From NCBI GenBank assembly GCA_902779395.1, contig CACZBK010000017.1, positions 5,273 through 69,272 of the forward strand: DNA of 64,000 bases, given 5' to 3'. This stretch comes from an uncultured Lachnospiraceae bacterium (lineage in GTDB: Bacteria > Bacillota > Clostridia > Lachnospirales > Lachnospiraceae). The notes beneath the pieces are model-generated. The model saw only the letters and a program-made list of their open reading frames with translations. It was not told the origin of the DNA and did not search any database. The position numbers were made by a program, and so were the translations under genes. Positions 17,893 to 27,182 of the stretch are shown piece by piece (the stretch's first letter is position 1; each line of letters begins with the position of its first letter).

Positions 17893-20800
17893 CTATTCAC
17901 CGTCTGCTTCCATGTCCAGACGATCAAGAAGCTGTGCTATCTTTTTATCAACCTGTGGCGTTATCAGTATCGCCCACTCCGTACCCGGTATATACGCACA
18001 GGTACAGAACAGGAGTTTTCCGCTGTTATTCTCAGGGATATAAGCATATTTGGCGCTTGTACTTCCCCTGATGCTCTTATCGGTCTGGCTTACTACCGGC
18101 TTTTCAAGATTCTCGTTCTTACCGTTATTCTTACTTACACTGTCTGTCCCTATATTGAATACATAGCTGGCACTGCCTTTCACAAACTGTGTCATTGTTA
18201 CCGTAAGTTCTTTCTGTACCAGACGGAATTTAGTATATCGCCTGCATTTATCCACTGCAGCCAGTGAGACATATTCCCTGCTGTAATCACTCACATACTG
18301 CCTGTAAACAAAAGGACAGTCATACAGGAGCATATCATCAAGCAGATCCAGCGCATAATCATATGCTGCTTTATCTTCACGTGCATTGGCAAAATCTATA
18401 AGTGCTGCTACGACAGCCGCCTTGTCTCCGTCATTTAAGCCGCTGAAATCTTTTCCGAAGGTATCCGCCACGGCACTGTCAAAGTCCGATCCATTAAGTC
18501 CGGTACCCGGACCGTAATCCGGTGTTTTGGGTGATCCGCCACCGGAGCCATCACCACCGTTTCCGTCTCCGTCTCCGCCGTTTCCGCTGTTATTGCCGTC
18601 TCCGTCTCCGTTATCGTGGCCTTCTCCGCCGCCTCCGGTCCCGTTTCCTCCGTTATTATCGCCGTTTCCGTTATTATTATCTCCGTCCCCGTTTCCGCCT
18701 CCGGTCCCGTTTCCTCCGTTATTATCACCGTTTCCGTTATTATTATTTCCGTCCCCGCCGTTTCCGTCAGTATTATTTCCGTTATGATCTCCGTTACCAC
18801 CGTCTCCGTCTCCATGCCCGTCAATGCCTTCATTAAAACTGCCGTCTCCGATCCCGCTGGCCGTGATAAGCTCGGGATACTCGCCGGAAAAAGGGCTGTC
18901 ACCCAGATTCTGCATGGCATCCTCTGCCAGATTCAGAAGGCTGGGCGGAGCTCCGTGAAGCTTAAGAGCTTCATAAACTTCACTGATCCTCGGTGTGCCC
19001 AGGTCTTTCAGTGCATCTATGGTGTCCGGAATATCATCAAGTTTATCATCTGCTATATCTTCAAGAGCCTGATCCACGATCTTATCAGCTACAGCTCTGG
19101 GAGTATTTACCACCTGGGCATTAGCCACTTCGGCAGCTGTAGCAGTTCCTGATGCAACAGTCTTGTTTTTCTCTTCATTCGCCGCATCTAAAGCTCTCTG
19201 GGCATTCTCTATCTCTCTTTCAAGCGCTTCCGCAGCATTAAGGTCCTTTTCATCAAGTGCGTTAAGATACTCCATCTGAAGCTCGGCTTTCTTCAACTCG
19301 AGCTCGGCTGCCTCATCAAGTATCTCACCGCCTTCTTTAACGGATGTAAGCAGCTCCTTAAGCCAGTCAATATGCTCTTTCAGAGCTTCTTTGGCATACG
19401 GTCCGAATTCGTCCACACTGATCCCCGCATAGAGATCATCAGCCCAATTGATCCTGTCTTCTATAAAAGCTATGGCATCATCGGTAGAAAGACGCATGCT
19501 CTTTGCCTTGATAAAACGCTGAAGCTCTGCAGCCACCGAACTGACATCGGCCTTCTGATCCTTTAAGAGTTCATCAAGTACATTTTTTGCAGTATTCGGA
19601 TCGGCTGCCGCCTCAAGATAAAGATCTCCTGCCGCCTGATGCACATACTGGGAGAATTTGGAATCCGCTACGATAAGCAGACCGTTAAGGAAATTGAGCT
19701 CTCTTGATTTATGTGCGACTACACCGTTTCTTACGTTCTCAAGGTCTACCAGATCACGAAGCTGTGCACGTATCGCAGGGGTTCCGTTCGCAGCATTTTC
19801 TATCACATAATTGGTAAGATCATATTCCGTCTGGCTCGCTATCGTTTTTCCTTCAGTGATCGCCATCGCATTATACTTTATATAAGACGAATCACAGGAA
19901 GTAATGGCACTTTCGACCGCTTCTGTAATGGATTCCACCGGTGAAAACTCATCTGTGGTATACATATTCAGTTTATAATTATTCCCCACATGGGAATCTC
20001 CGCCTGTCACCCATTCATACAGAAGGTTAAGAACAGGGCCTATTACATAATTATGATCCTCATTTTCTACCAGATTATAATACGCTCTGGCCCTTCTCAT
20101 AGCATCCAGTTTTTCGGAAATAAGCAGTGCTTCATCGGAAAGCTCTATATCTTCTGAAGTAGCATTAGTGCGAAGCTCTGCATATATGCCGTTCATCCGG
20201 TTCAGTTTTTCATCCAGCTCATCGGTCTGCTCATCCATTATGCATGAGAAGTTCGTCCACATATCCTGGAAATTCCAGACTCTGCGGTTGTATACCTCTA
20301 TACCGCCCATTTCATTGATCTCTCTCTGCCAGGCACGTTCATTGGTCCAGGCAATGCTGCCTCTTATGAGCATTCTTTCCTGATCTTCCCTGTTTTCAGG
20401 TCTGGATGAGGATCCGTTTGAAAAATAAAGCTGATAGGGAGTTCCGTTTTCATTTGCATAACGATTTCTTCTGTTGGGATAATAATCAGTCTCACGCTGA
20501 AGCGATTCCAGATACCCCCGCCCGCTCTCCTCAAAGCGCCACTGATGCAAGCCGGCTGTCGATGAAATGCCGTTAGCATATCCAAAGATAGCCTCTCTCT
20601 GGGCAAGAGCAGACAGACTGCTTACATAAAACGGATCTGCTGCATAAAAAGCAATCCCCGTCCTTCCGGCTACATCCATGACATATTTACAGTCAGCATC
20701 CATCTCGGGATTACGTTCCAGCCTGCCGTCACGGTTAAAGACCTTGGTGATCGCTTCTTTCAGATACTTCTTTGTTGTTGAATCCTCATCATCAAGTATA

Positions 20801-21894
20801 CCGGCCTGGTATTGCAGTTTAAGGCTTTTAAGTTCAGGCAGGTTCTCAATATCATACGGATTGATGATATTAAAGATATCTATCCTTTCACCTGTCTTTG
20901 CACTTACCGGTATACCATCAGGACCGATAAATACATTCACCCAGTAATTTATAAGACTTGCTTCCTGAATATTCTCAGCCAGCGGCAGTATATATTCCAG
21001 CCCTGTCGCTCCGTTTATATCCCTCCAGTTATTTCCGGCAAGTTCAGATTTGTAATACATTATCGGCTGGTCATAATCAGTCATTGTATTTACGGCTGCC
21101 CTGTAGAAAGTGGAATTAATGACCTGCGCATCCATAAGCCAGGTACCGACAAAAAGATAACCGCCCGGAAGGGGAGTTCCGCGCTTCATGATAAATTCGC
21201 CGTACCTTATCATATTTGAAGTATCTATGGCATCATTCGCCGGCTGATCAGCATAGCCTCCCATCCCTGCTGCCGAAGCTGCTGCTCTCATCGAAGCTAA
21301 GAGCTGGTCGAAATCTATTATGGGATCATCGTCGTCACCGTCTACAAGACGATCATACATCTCTATGATCTCATCATCCGTAAACTGTATGGCCATAGTC
21401 TCTGTAGCACGTATATAGTCAAGTATAAGCTGACCAAGTGTATAGCCTGCATTCATATCGGCACCGTTATAATCTTTACCCGGTGCATAAGGCGAACCGT
21501 TCGATGAAGCACTCTGTGTTGTCCAGGGGTTGATCTTCTGTGCTGCTCCGTTTACCGAAACCGTATCGGCTATCTGATCCCCGATATTTTCAAGAACAGC
21601 AGGAAGCCTTACAGTACTCCACTCCGTGCCCGGAGTATGCACCTGCTTTATAGTTTCCCTAATAAGCTCATCATCCACCTCAGAGTAATTGGCTGCCTCA
21701 CCGATGTTTAAGGCTATAAAGTTTCGCAAAAACAGATCCATTATGCTGTTTGCCGCATTTACTCTTAAAAGTCCTGAATGAGGCATATCGGGCATAAGAT
21801 TAAAAAGCAGAGTTATCATGCAGATACCTGCTATGAAACGTCTGAAACCATATATAGGCATTTTCTGCTTTTTTTCTGCTTTTCTTCTCATCAT
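17893..21894 (-). CDS. Secreted or membrane-anchored giant protein, paralog of the 1743-aa protein (1333 aa)
   Basis: The start is placed at MMRRKAEKKQK (21,894). The only upstream purine-rich site (GGGAG) is about 15 nt away, so the start is uncertain. A hydrophobic segment FIAGICMITLLFNLM near residue 25 is a signal peptide or anchor. Residues of about 235-380 match the neighbour's N-domain (GYLFVGTWLMDAQ, PIMYYKSELAGNNWRDINGA, YDIENLPELKSL). Shorter coils lie near 830-900. A 100-residue Gly/Asn/Asp linker follows, then the shared C-domain (REYVSLAAVDKCR, SASYVFNIG, KYAYIPENNSG, TEWAILITPQVDKKI). The middle is more compact than in the 1743-aa protein. The two genes are adjacent, 24 bp apart, in one operon. 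Inference: they form a paired extracytoplasmic assembly. Confidence 0.72.
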   Translation of the reverse strand: MMRRKAEKKQKMPIYGFRRFIAGICMITLLFNLMPDMPHSGLLRVNAANSIMDLFLRNFIALNIGEAANYSEVDDELIRETIKQVHTPGTEWSTVRLPAVLENIGDQIADTVSVNGAAQKINPWTTQSASSNGSPYAPGKDYNGADMNAGYTLGQLILDYIRATETMAIQFTDDEIIEMYDRLVDGDDDDPIIDFDQLLASMRAAASAAGMGGYADQPANDAIDTSNMIRYGEFIMKRGTPLPGGYLFVGTWLMDAQVINSTFYRAAVNTMTDYDQPIMYYKSELAGNNWRDINGATGLEYILPLAENIQEASLINYWVNVFIGPDGIPVSAKTGERIDIFNIINPYDIENLPELKSLKLQYQAGILDDEDSTTKKYLKEAITKVFNRDGRLERNPEMDADCKYVMDVAGRTGIAFYAADPFYVSSLSALAQREAIFGYANGISSTAGLHQWRFEESGRGYLESLQRETDYYPNRRNRYANENGTPYQLYFSNGSSSRPENREDQERMLIRGSIAWTNERAWQREINEMGGIEVYNRRVWNFQDMWTNFSCIMDEQTDELDEKLNRMNGIYAELRTNATSEDIELSDEALLISEKLDAMRRARAYYNLVENEDHNYVIGPVLNLLYEWVTGGDSHVGNNYKLNMYTTDEFSPVESITEAVESAITSCDSSYIKYNAMAITEGKTIASQTEYDLTNYVIENAANGTPAIRAQLRDLVDLENVRNGVVAHKSRELNFLNGLLIVADSKFSQYVHQAAGDLYLEAAADPNTAKNVLDELLKDQKADVSSVAAELQRFIKAKSMRLSTDDAIAFIEDRINWADDLYAGISVDEFGPYAKEALKEHIDWLKELLTSVKEGGEILDEAAELELKKAELQMEYLNALDEKDLNAAEALEREIENAQRALDAANEEKNKTVASGTATAAEVANAQVVNTPRAVADKIVDQALEDIADDKLDDIPDTIDALKDLGTPRISEVYEALKLHGAPPSLLNLAEDAMQNLGDSPFSGEYPELITASGIGDGSFNEGIDGHGDGDGGNGDHNGNNTDGNGGDGNNNNGNGDNNGGNGTGGGNGDGDNNNGNGDNNGGNGTGGGGEGHDNGDGDGNNSGNGGDGDGNGGDGSGGGSPKTPDYGPGTGLNGSDFDSAVADTFGKDFSGLNDGDKAAVVAALIDFANAREDKAAYDYALDLLDDMLLYDCPFVYRQYVSDYSREYVSLAAVDKCRRYTKFRLVQKELTVTMTQFVKGSASYVFNIGTDSVSKNNGKNENLEKPVVSQTDKSIRGSTSAKYAYIPENNSGKLLFCTCAYIPGTEWAILITPQVDKKIAQLLDRLDMEADGE
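18525..18830 (-). repeat. Gly/Asn/Asp-rich low-complexity repeat in coding sequence
   Basis: Short-period GGN/AAY codon repeats encode a linker. A unit of about 70 bp encoding NNNGNGDNNGGNGTGGG is present twice, almost unchanged, at about 18,629-18,760. Such arrays readily change length by slippage. No glycine-linker function beyond a flexible spacer can be inferred. Confidence 0.8.
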
Positions 21895-21993
21895 ATATGT
21901 AATATAACACTCCCTGCGCAACAACACCGCAATCCGCAGCATTCGTCCTGAAAACCGGTCATATCATGTATTTTTAAAGCTTCAGATGCCGGA

Positions 21994-24900
21994 TCAGTAG
22001 TACTCACCTATCAGTGCGTTAAGTTCCGTAACTCTTTCTTCGCAGCTTTGTATATCTGCATCATACTTTTCTCTTACGGGAACGGAATCCTCCCATTCCT
22101 TAACAGCCTTTTGAAGGCTCTCGGATGCTCTTTTCCATTCTGCTTCCGCAGCTGCTATCCTTTCCGCATATTTATCGTCAAGTCCGGCAAGTTCCTCTTT
22201 ACGAGCAGCGATCTTTTCGGGCGCTGCAGCTATATCACCCATTAATGCCACGAACTTTGCATTTTCATCATCTATCTTCGCCTGCTGGGCTCTCACGGCA
22301 GCCTCAGCGGCTTCATACGCCTGCCTGCAGGCATTCTCAGTGCTTTTACTTATATACCATTTCTTAGAATGTTCATATTCGGCACTCCTCTGGTCCCTGC
22401 TGCTTTTAAGTAATGCAAGCCTCGTATTTAATGCAGCAATAAGTGCATCGTGGTTTGCTACCGCATTATCCTTGTTATCAACGAGCTCCTGCAGCGTATT
22501 AAGCTCATCATTCATATTGTTTCTCTCATTTTCCTTCTGTTTTTTCAGTGTGTTCAGCCAGGTTTCCGCAGTAATGTAATCCGATGTCTCTTCACGTGTA
22601 TATTCGGCTTTTGAATAGTTATAGCATATCAGCGTGGATCTGGCTGCTTTATCCGCTTCTATCCTTGCAAGCAGTTCATCACGTTCACGTTTGTAATCCT
22701 TAAGGATGACTTCCTTGGCAGGATCATTCTTTTTTATAGCCTTTTCAAGTTTTTTGATCTCCGCACTGTAAGCTTTCTCTATTTTATCAAGCTGTCCTGC
22801 AAGGGACTGCTCCGTTACACTCGGATCATTTTCCCTTAACTTTTCAGCTTTCTGTTTAGCTTCGGCCATTTCCTTCTGAAGAACGGCAAGACGCGAATTC
22901 ATGGCTTCATAAGTATCTATATTGCCTGCATTCTGCATCACAAGGCGGACATTTTCTTCCGTTACCGGAAGGCCTTTATTTTCAAGAAGCGCTATACAAT
23001 ACTGCCCGGTCTCGCTGCCATAGAGCATAGCATTGCTCAGCTTATCGGCGGCCTCGGAATATACCATATCGGGATGATCCTTAAGCACTGCCTGTATATC
23101 CTCATCACTTACTGCGCTTTCCTCTGCATTTAATGCATCCTTTTTGGCATTAAGGTTGCTTATCTCTTTCTGGATCGCGCTGATCTGCTCTTTGATCCGC
23201 TCTGCCTCCGCCCCGGAAAGCTTACCGTCATCAAGCTCGGCCTGCAGGGCAAACAGCTCCTTTTTTTTCTCATTCAAAGAGGCATCTATACTCTTAGCCA
23301 TCTCTTCAGCTTTAAGCTTTTTGGCTACCTCTTCGGCTGCCTGTTTTAAAATAACGGCTCTTGCATTTGCCTCTTCCTGACTCAGGCCTGCTTCTGCCTG
23401 CTGCTCTTCTTCGTCTTCTCTGCTCATCTGAGCAGCCATCTGTGAAACTAAAGCCCCGTCGCTCTCAAGACAGTCCCTTACTTCCTCATCGGTAATGGAA
23501 TTACCGACATTGTCAAGCTGTTCACGAAGCGCTTCCACACGCTGCTTATAATATGTGATGGTCGCTGTATCAGCCTCACCACCGTTTGCCATAAGCGCAG
23601 TATTTAAAAGTTCTTCCATACGTGAGAGTTCCGACTCTATCTCAGCGGATTTGCGTTCCTTGACCAGCTCTCTTGCCGCCATCTCCTGCATATCCGCCTC
23701 GGTAACATCGGTATTGGCGACAAGCCGCCTTTTTGCCGTATCGAAATCAGCACCGCCTATATAGCTGCCGTCTTCCGCAAAAAGACGAAGAGTCAGTTTA
23801 GCCAGGTCGTTCTTGATAAAAGACATGTAGGAGAAGGGCTGGTCCTGGTCTACCAGCTCATCGGAAAACAGATAAAGATTACGCTCCGCACTGAGATTAT
23901 AATATTTGACCACGCTTCCCAGAGGGAAATTCTTTTCTACCGCCTTGGTATCAAAGGTAAAGCGCAGCCTGATCATATCGGTATTTGAGTCTTCTTCTAC
24001 CGTATAACTGCCTATAACCTTTGTCTCATCCTCTTCTTTGGGAAGCGATGCTTCGCGTATATTGAGCGGTCCTGTCGCTACTACCGGATCGATCGCACAG
24101 TCATCGATAAAGGTCGTGTTATCATACAGACGGATAAAGACGGAATCCACATCCTGAACCGTGATGGTCAGATGTCTTATAGCCTCTCCGGCAGGAGTAC
24201 GCTTACCTATCTGCCTTCCGTCGCTCCAGAGTTCAAAATCCGTTATGTTATAGTCAAAGCCTTCCGGTATGTCTATATAGAGCATAAACTCCTGGCTGTC
24301 GACGATAGAACGTATGCTGTATATAGCTCCCTTCTGAACCGTGATGTTAAGGCTTGAAATATCATCCTCAACATCCTCCTTATCCTCTACGGTTCCCAGA
24401 CCGCCGTCTCCGACAACCGTGCTCAGAGCTTCTTCGACAAAATACTTGGATACTCCGCCGCAGCAGGTACGGTCATATTCGTAAAGAGTGGATGAATAAA
24501 GAGAAAGCGCATCTTTAAGAGCGGTACGGGCATTCTCATATTCGGTAAGCTCTGTCTCGTATTCTTCAAGAGACAGCTGTCCGAGGGCATTCAGCGCCTC
24601 ATCATAGATAAGCTTGTTCTGAAGATCAAGAAGCTCATTCATGGCCGTAAGATAAGCATTTCTGGTCTCGATATAATTATCGTATCCGTCGCTTATGGTA
24701 TTGGCCAGCTCCGTACGGGCGTTGTTATATTCCTTAAGAGCACTCTCGTATTCAAGTGCTGCAGAATACAGTACATAAGGATCATCTTCCACATAGCGGA
24801 TACCGTCTATCTCGCCCTTCCACCAGACTTTCGGAAAACGGAAGAAAAGTATCTTCTTGCTGCCCTGCCAGGGCTGATCAATATCCTTAAGGAAAGTATC

Positions 24901-25866
24901 ATAATCTTTTCTGAAAGCGCGCTTGTTAAGTTTGCTGCCGTCAAGAGCCTGAGCGATATAGCCTGATATCATATTATACTTGCCGCCGTACTGCCCCTTT
25001 AACAGTTCGGAATTGGTATTCAGGGAAAGCTTGGCAAGTTCTTCCTGCTGCTTGGCTTCGTATACTGTTTCATTCATGATATCCTGGGCCTGAGACATGG
25101 ACGTTGCCATGGCCACATTCTGAAGGCTGGGGATACAATCTCTTGACAGCTTCGAGGAGATGAACACCTCCTCAAAAGTATAGCCGACTGTCACATCAAA
25201 TCCCAGCTCTCTTCCCAGCTTTTCCTTGGCACGCTGAAGCTTAGTCTGCTCGCTTGTAAGCGAATTATTAAAGCCGTTCAGCTTATCCTGCTGCTGGTCG
25301 ATCTGGGCCTGTGTGGCTGTACCTTCGATCAGACGTGCTTTGTTCTTTTTGATAGTACTGTCCATATTGGCGATACGCTCTTTTAAGAAGCTTATCTCCA
25401 TGGTGGATGTGATGATATCAATATAAATGTTGCCAACCTTTTCATAGACCTCGAGTTTGAGGTCATTTTTTTTATGTTTAAGTGTATCTATCTCCGACTG
25501 AAGCTGGATCGGCTTATACTTAAATTCATAATCCTCCGCTTCATTGGGACTTTCCGGGAATTTAAAGTTAAGAAGAGGTGACCAGCGGAAAGTCTGCATA
25601 TTCTTGTATTTTTCGGATATAGCCCTGACAGCAGACTGCTTTGCAGCTTCCTTAGCCTCGATCTGTATGTCTATAGCCTCGATCTTTTCATTATTCTTTA
25701 CTGCTATCGATTTGCACTGCGATAAGCGAAGGACCTTAGCCGCCTCTGCCTTGTTTGCCGGCTGAAGATCCGAGAAATACGGGAAAATGAGCGTCATAAT
25801 AAAAACTGCCGTAAATAAACGCCAGATCAGATCACGTATGAAGTTTTTCTTTCCGGCTGCTCTCAT
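21994..25866 (-). CDS. TolC/OEP-like coiled-coil membrane protein (1290 aa)
   Basis: The start is set at MRAAGKKNFIRDL (AAGGTGGATCAA ribosome binding site). A hydrophobic segment near residues 15-38 is a signal peptide or anchor. Residues of about 45-490 have the two-halved helical pattern of outer membrane efflux (TolC) proteins: ALS-like opening VLRLSQCKSIAVKNNEKI, long helix with KARLIEGTATQAQIDQQQDKL, then a second half with YESALKEYNNARTELANTI and LGQLSLEEYETELTEYENA. A beta domain follows (540-650, LYIDIPEGFDYNITDFELWSDG), then about 600 residues of coiled coil. A TolC-like fold inside a CIS operon of a probable monoderm is unusual. Inference: a tubular periplasm-like or wall-spanning scaffold. 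The OEP call is by pattern only. Confidence 0.65.
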   Translation of the reverse strand: MRAAGKKNFIRDLIWRLFTAVFIMTLIFPYFSDLQPANKAEAAKVLRLSQCKSIAVKNNEKIEAIDIQIEAKEAAKQSAVRAISEKYKNMQTFRWSPLLNFKFPESPNEAEDYEFKYKPIQLQSEIDTLKHKKNDLKLEVYEKVGNIYIDIITSTMEISFLKERIANMDSTIKKNKARLIEGTATQAQIDQQQDKLNGFNNSLTSEQTKLQRAKEKLGRELGFDVTVGYTFEEVFISSKLSRDCIPSLQNVAMATSMSQAQDIMNETVYEAKQQEELAKLSLNTNSELLKGQYGGKYNMISGYIAQALDGSKLNKRAFRKDYDTFLKDIDQPWQGSKKILFFRFPKVWWKGEIDGIRYVEDDPYVLYSAALEYESALKEYNNARTELANTISDGYDNYIETRNAYLTAMNELLDLQNKLIYDEALNALGQLSLEEYETELTEYENARTALKDALSLYSSTLYEYDRTCCGGVSKYFVEEALSTVVGDGGLGTVEDKEDVEDDISSLNITVQKGAIYSIRSIVDSQEFMLYIDIPEGFDYNITDFELWSDGRQIGKRTPAGEAIRHLTITVQDVDSVFIRLYDNTTFIDDCAIDPVVATGPLNIREASLPKEEDETKVIGSYTVEEDSNTDMIRLRFTFDTKAVEKNFPLGSVVKYYNLSAERNLYLFSDELVDQDQPFSYMSFIKNDLAKLTLRLFAEDGSYIGGADFDTAKRRLVANTDVTEADMQEMAARELVKERKSAEIESELSRMEELLNTALMANGGEADTATITYYKQRVEALREQLDNVGNSITDEEVRDCLESDGALVSQMAAQMSREDEEEQQAEAGLSQEEANARAVILKQAAEEVAKKLKAEEMAKSIDASLNEKKKELFALQAELDDGKLSGAEAERIKEQISAIQKEISNLNAKKDALNAEESAVSDEDIQAVLKDHPDMVYSEAADKLSNAMLYGSETGQYCIALLENKGLPVTEENVRLVMQNAGNIDTYEAMNSRLAVLQKEMAEAKQKAEKLRENDPSVTEQSLAGQLDKIEKAYSAEIKKLEKAIKKNDPAKEVILKDYKRERDELLARIEADKAARSTLICYNYSKAEYTREETSDYITAETWLNTLKKQKENERNNMNDELNTLQELVDNKDNAVANHDALIAALNTRLALLKSSRDQRSAEYEHSKKWYISKSTENACRQAYEAAEAAVRAQQAKIDDENAKFVALMGDIAAAPEKIAARKEELAGLDDKYAERIAAAEAEWKRASESLQKAVKEWEDSVPVREKYDADIQSCEERVTELNALIGEYY

Positions 25867-25919
25867 TTGATCCACCTTAAGATAATATCCCGAAAAAATA
25901 CCCTTGCTGCACAAAAAAG

Positions 25920-27158
25920 CTATTTAACATCCGACAGATTCTCTGCCTTTATATAATAAAACGAAAACGTATCAAGTCCCTGTTCCGTAACAAAGGTGTA
26001 TAAGAGACCGTCCTTGTGATAGGTATGCAGATATACTTCATACTCCTCATCATAAGAACCTACTTCGGTATATTCGGTGAATACCGATGTCATATCGATA
26101 TCTGCAGGTCCGTTCATAACGATACCTTCCGACGCTGCATTAAGCTTATTGACCGTAAGTATCTCGGGCAGGGTTGCATAAGATACACCGACATATACAG
26201 GCTGTCCCAGGTAAGGTGCCAGCGAATTAAAAGTCTTCACCGGACCTTCTGCCGTATTGAAGCTGTCCTTCATAACATATACCTGTTCCACGGTTGCTTC
26301 GGTATCTATGGAATCTTCATCCAGGTACTCGACCGTCATGGCACTTATATCCGGCATGAAACGGGTCCTCTCACCTTCAGCCTGATAAAGCGTACGCTTT
26401 CCCGAGTATGCGGAAACGATCTCCCCTGCCTTTTTCCCGATAAGATCGCTGTATTTTATATCATCCAGGGTGAACTGTCCGGTAAATATGGGATTATGAC
26501 CGAAATCATACAGTGTTCCCTGTCCTTCCTTCATATCAAGCGCAAACTCACCTTCATACTCAAGACTGCCGTTAGTCCTGAACAGCCTGCCCGTACCACT
26601 GTGCAGATTCTCGTGGAAAGCTCCCTGATACCACAGTGTTCCATCCTGATAATACTGATTTCCGGTACCTTCATACATGCTGTTTGCAAAACTGCCCTGA
26701 TACACAACAAATCCTGCGGGATTCATCAGGGTTCCCTGGCCGTTACATGCTCCGTTGCTGACATCTCCCTCATATGCAAGATATCCGCTCTTTCCCCTGA
26801 TACGTACTGTGCCCTTCGAAAACTTGAGCAGCACATCATTATAATCATAGGTCTTTATACCGTCATTTTTGCTCCCCGGAAAAAGACCGCTCCACGAACT
26901 GTATATAAACACCACGGAAAGCACGCCTACGATTATCACTACCGCAAATGCCAGTTTCTTGCTTACCATCCACCGGCCTATATTGTAATAATCATCCTTA
27001 TGGCGCGGCTTAACATTAAGCGTCTGGGTAAAGAAGGTCTTTAAGATCTCCGATATCCTTGCAAAGATGAAGCTCGGTTTTGTATAGAGCTTAAACTTTG
27101 TAAGAAGCGGAGTTATACGCGCCTTTATCGATTGCAGGAGTATCTTGAAAAAATTCAT
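25920..27158 (-). CDS. Membrane-anchored MORN-repeat protein (412 aa)
   Basis: An amphipathic basic N-terminus of 65 residues precedes one transmembrane helix (KLAFAVVIIVGVLSVVFIYSS, about 67-88), so the rest is likely extracytoplasmic. Residues of about 125-235 hold four to five MORN repeats with the YEGxxxNGxxxGxGxL pattern (YLAYEGDVSNGACNGQGTL, YQGSFANSMYEGTGNQYY, WYQGAFHENLHSGTGRLF, YEGEFALDMKEGQGTLY). A C-terminal mixed domain of about 160 residues follows (GPVKTFNSLAPYLGQPVYVG). MORN repeats often bind membranes or act as scaffolds. Inference: part of an envelope platform with its operon neighbours. Confidence 0.8.
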   Translation of the reverse strand: MNFFKILLQSIKARITPLLTKFKLYTKPSFIFARISEILKTFFTQTLNVKPRHKDDYYNIGRWMVSKKLAFAVVIIVGVLSVVFIYSSWSGLFPGSKNDGIKTYDYNDVLLKFSKGTVRIRGKSGYLAYEGDVSNGACNGQGTLMNPAGFVVYQGSFANSMYEGTGNQYYQDGTLWYQGAFHENLHSGTGRLFRTNGSLEYEGEFALDMKEGQGTLYDFGHNPIFTGQFTLDDIKYSDLIGKKAGEIVSAYSGKRTLYQAEGERTRFMPDISAMTVEYLDEDSIDTEATVEQVYVMKDSFNTAEGPVKTFNSLAPYLGQPVYVGVSYATLPEILTVNKLNAASEGIVMNGPADIDMTSVFTEYTEVGSYDEEYEVYLHTYHKDGLLYTFVTEQGLDTFSFYYIKAENLSDVK

Positions 27159-27182
27159 CTTTTTACGTCACTTGCTCCTTTA

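Noticed and set aside
18522-18836. Plus-strand Arg/Tyr-rich and Pro/Ser-rich frames
   Set aside because: They are complements of the Gly/Asn/Asp repeat coding sequence and have no independent support.
12637-25866. SMC/Rad50-type ATPases
   Set aside because: The long coils suggested this, but there is no Walker A, Walker B or signature motif, and all three proteins begin with a signal peptide or membrane segment.
26016-27044. Long plus-strand reading frame (342 codons) opposite the MORN gene
   Set aside because: It is rich in Ile, His, Arg and Cys with no family-like motifs and no ribosome binding site. The opposite strand has recognisable MORN repeats and a membrane helix.
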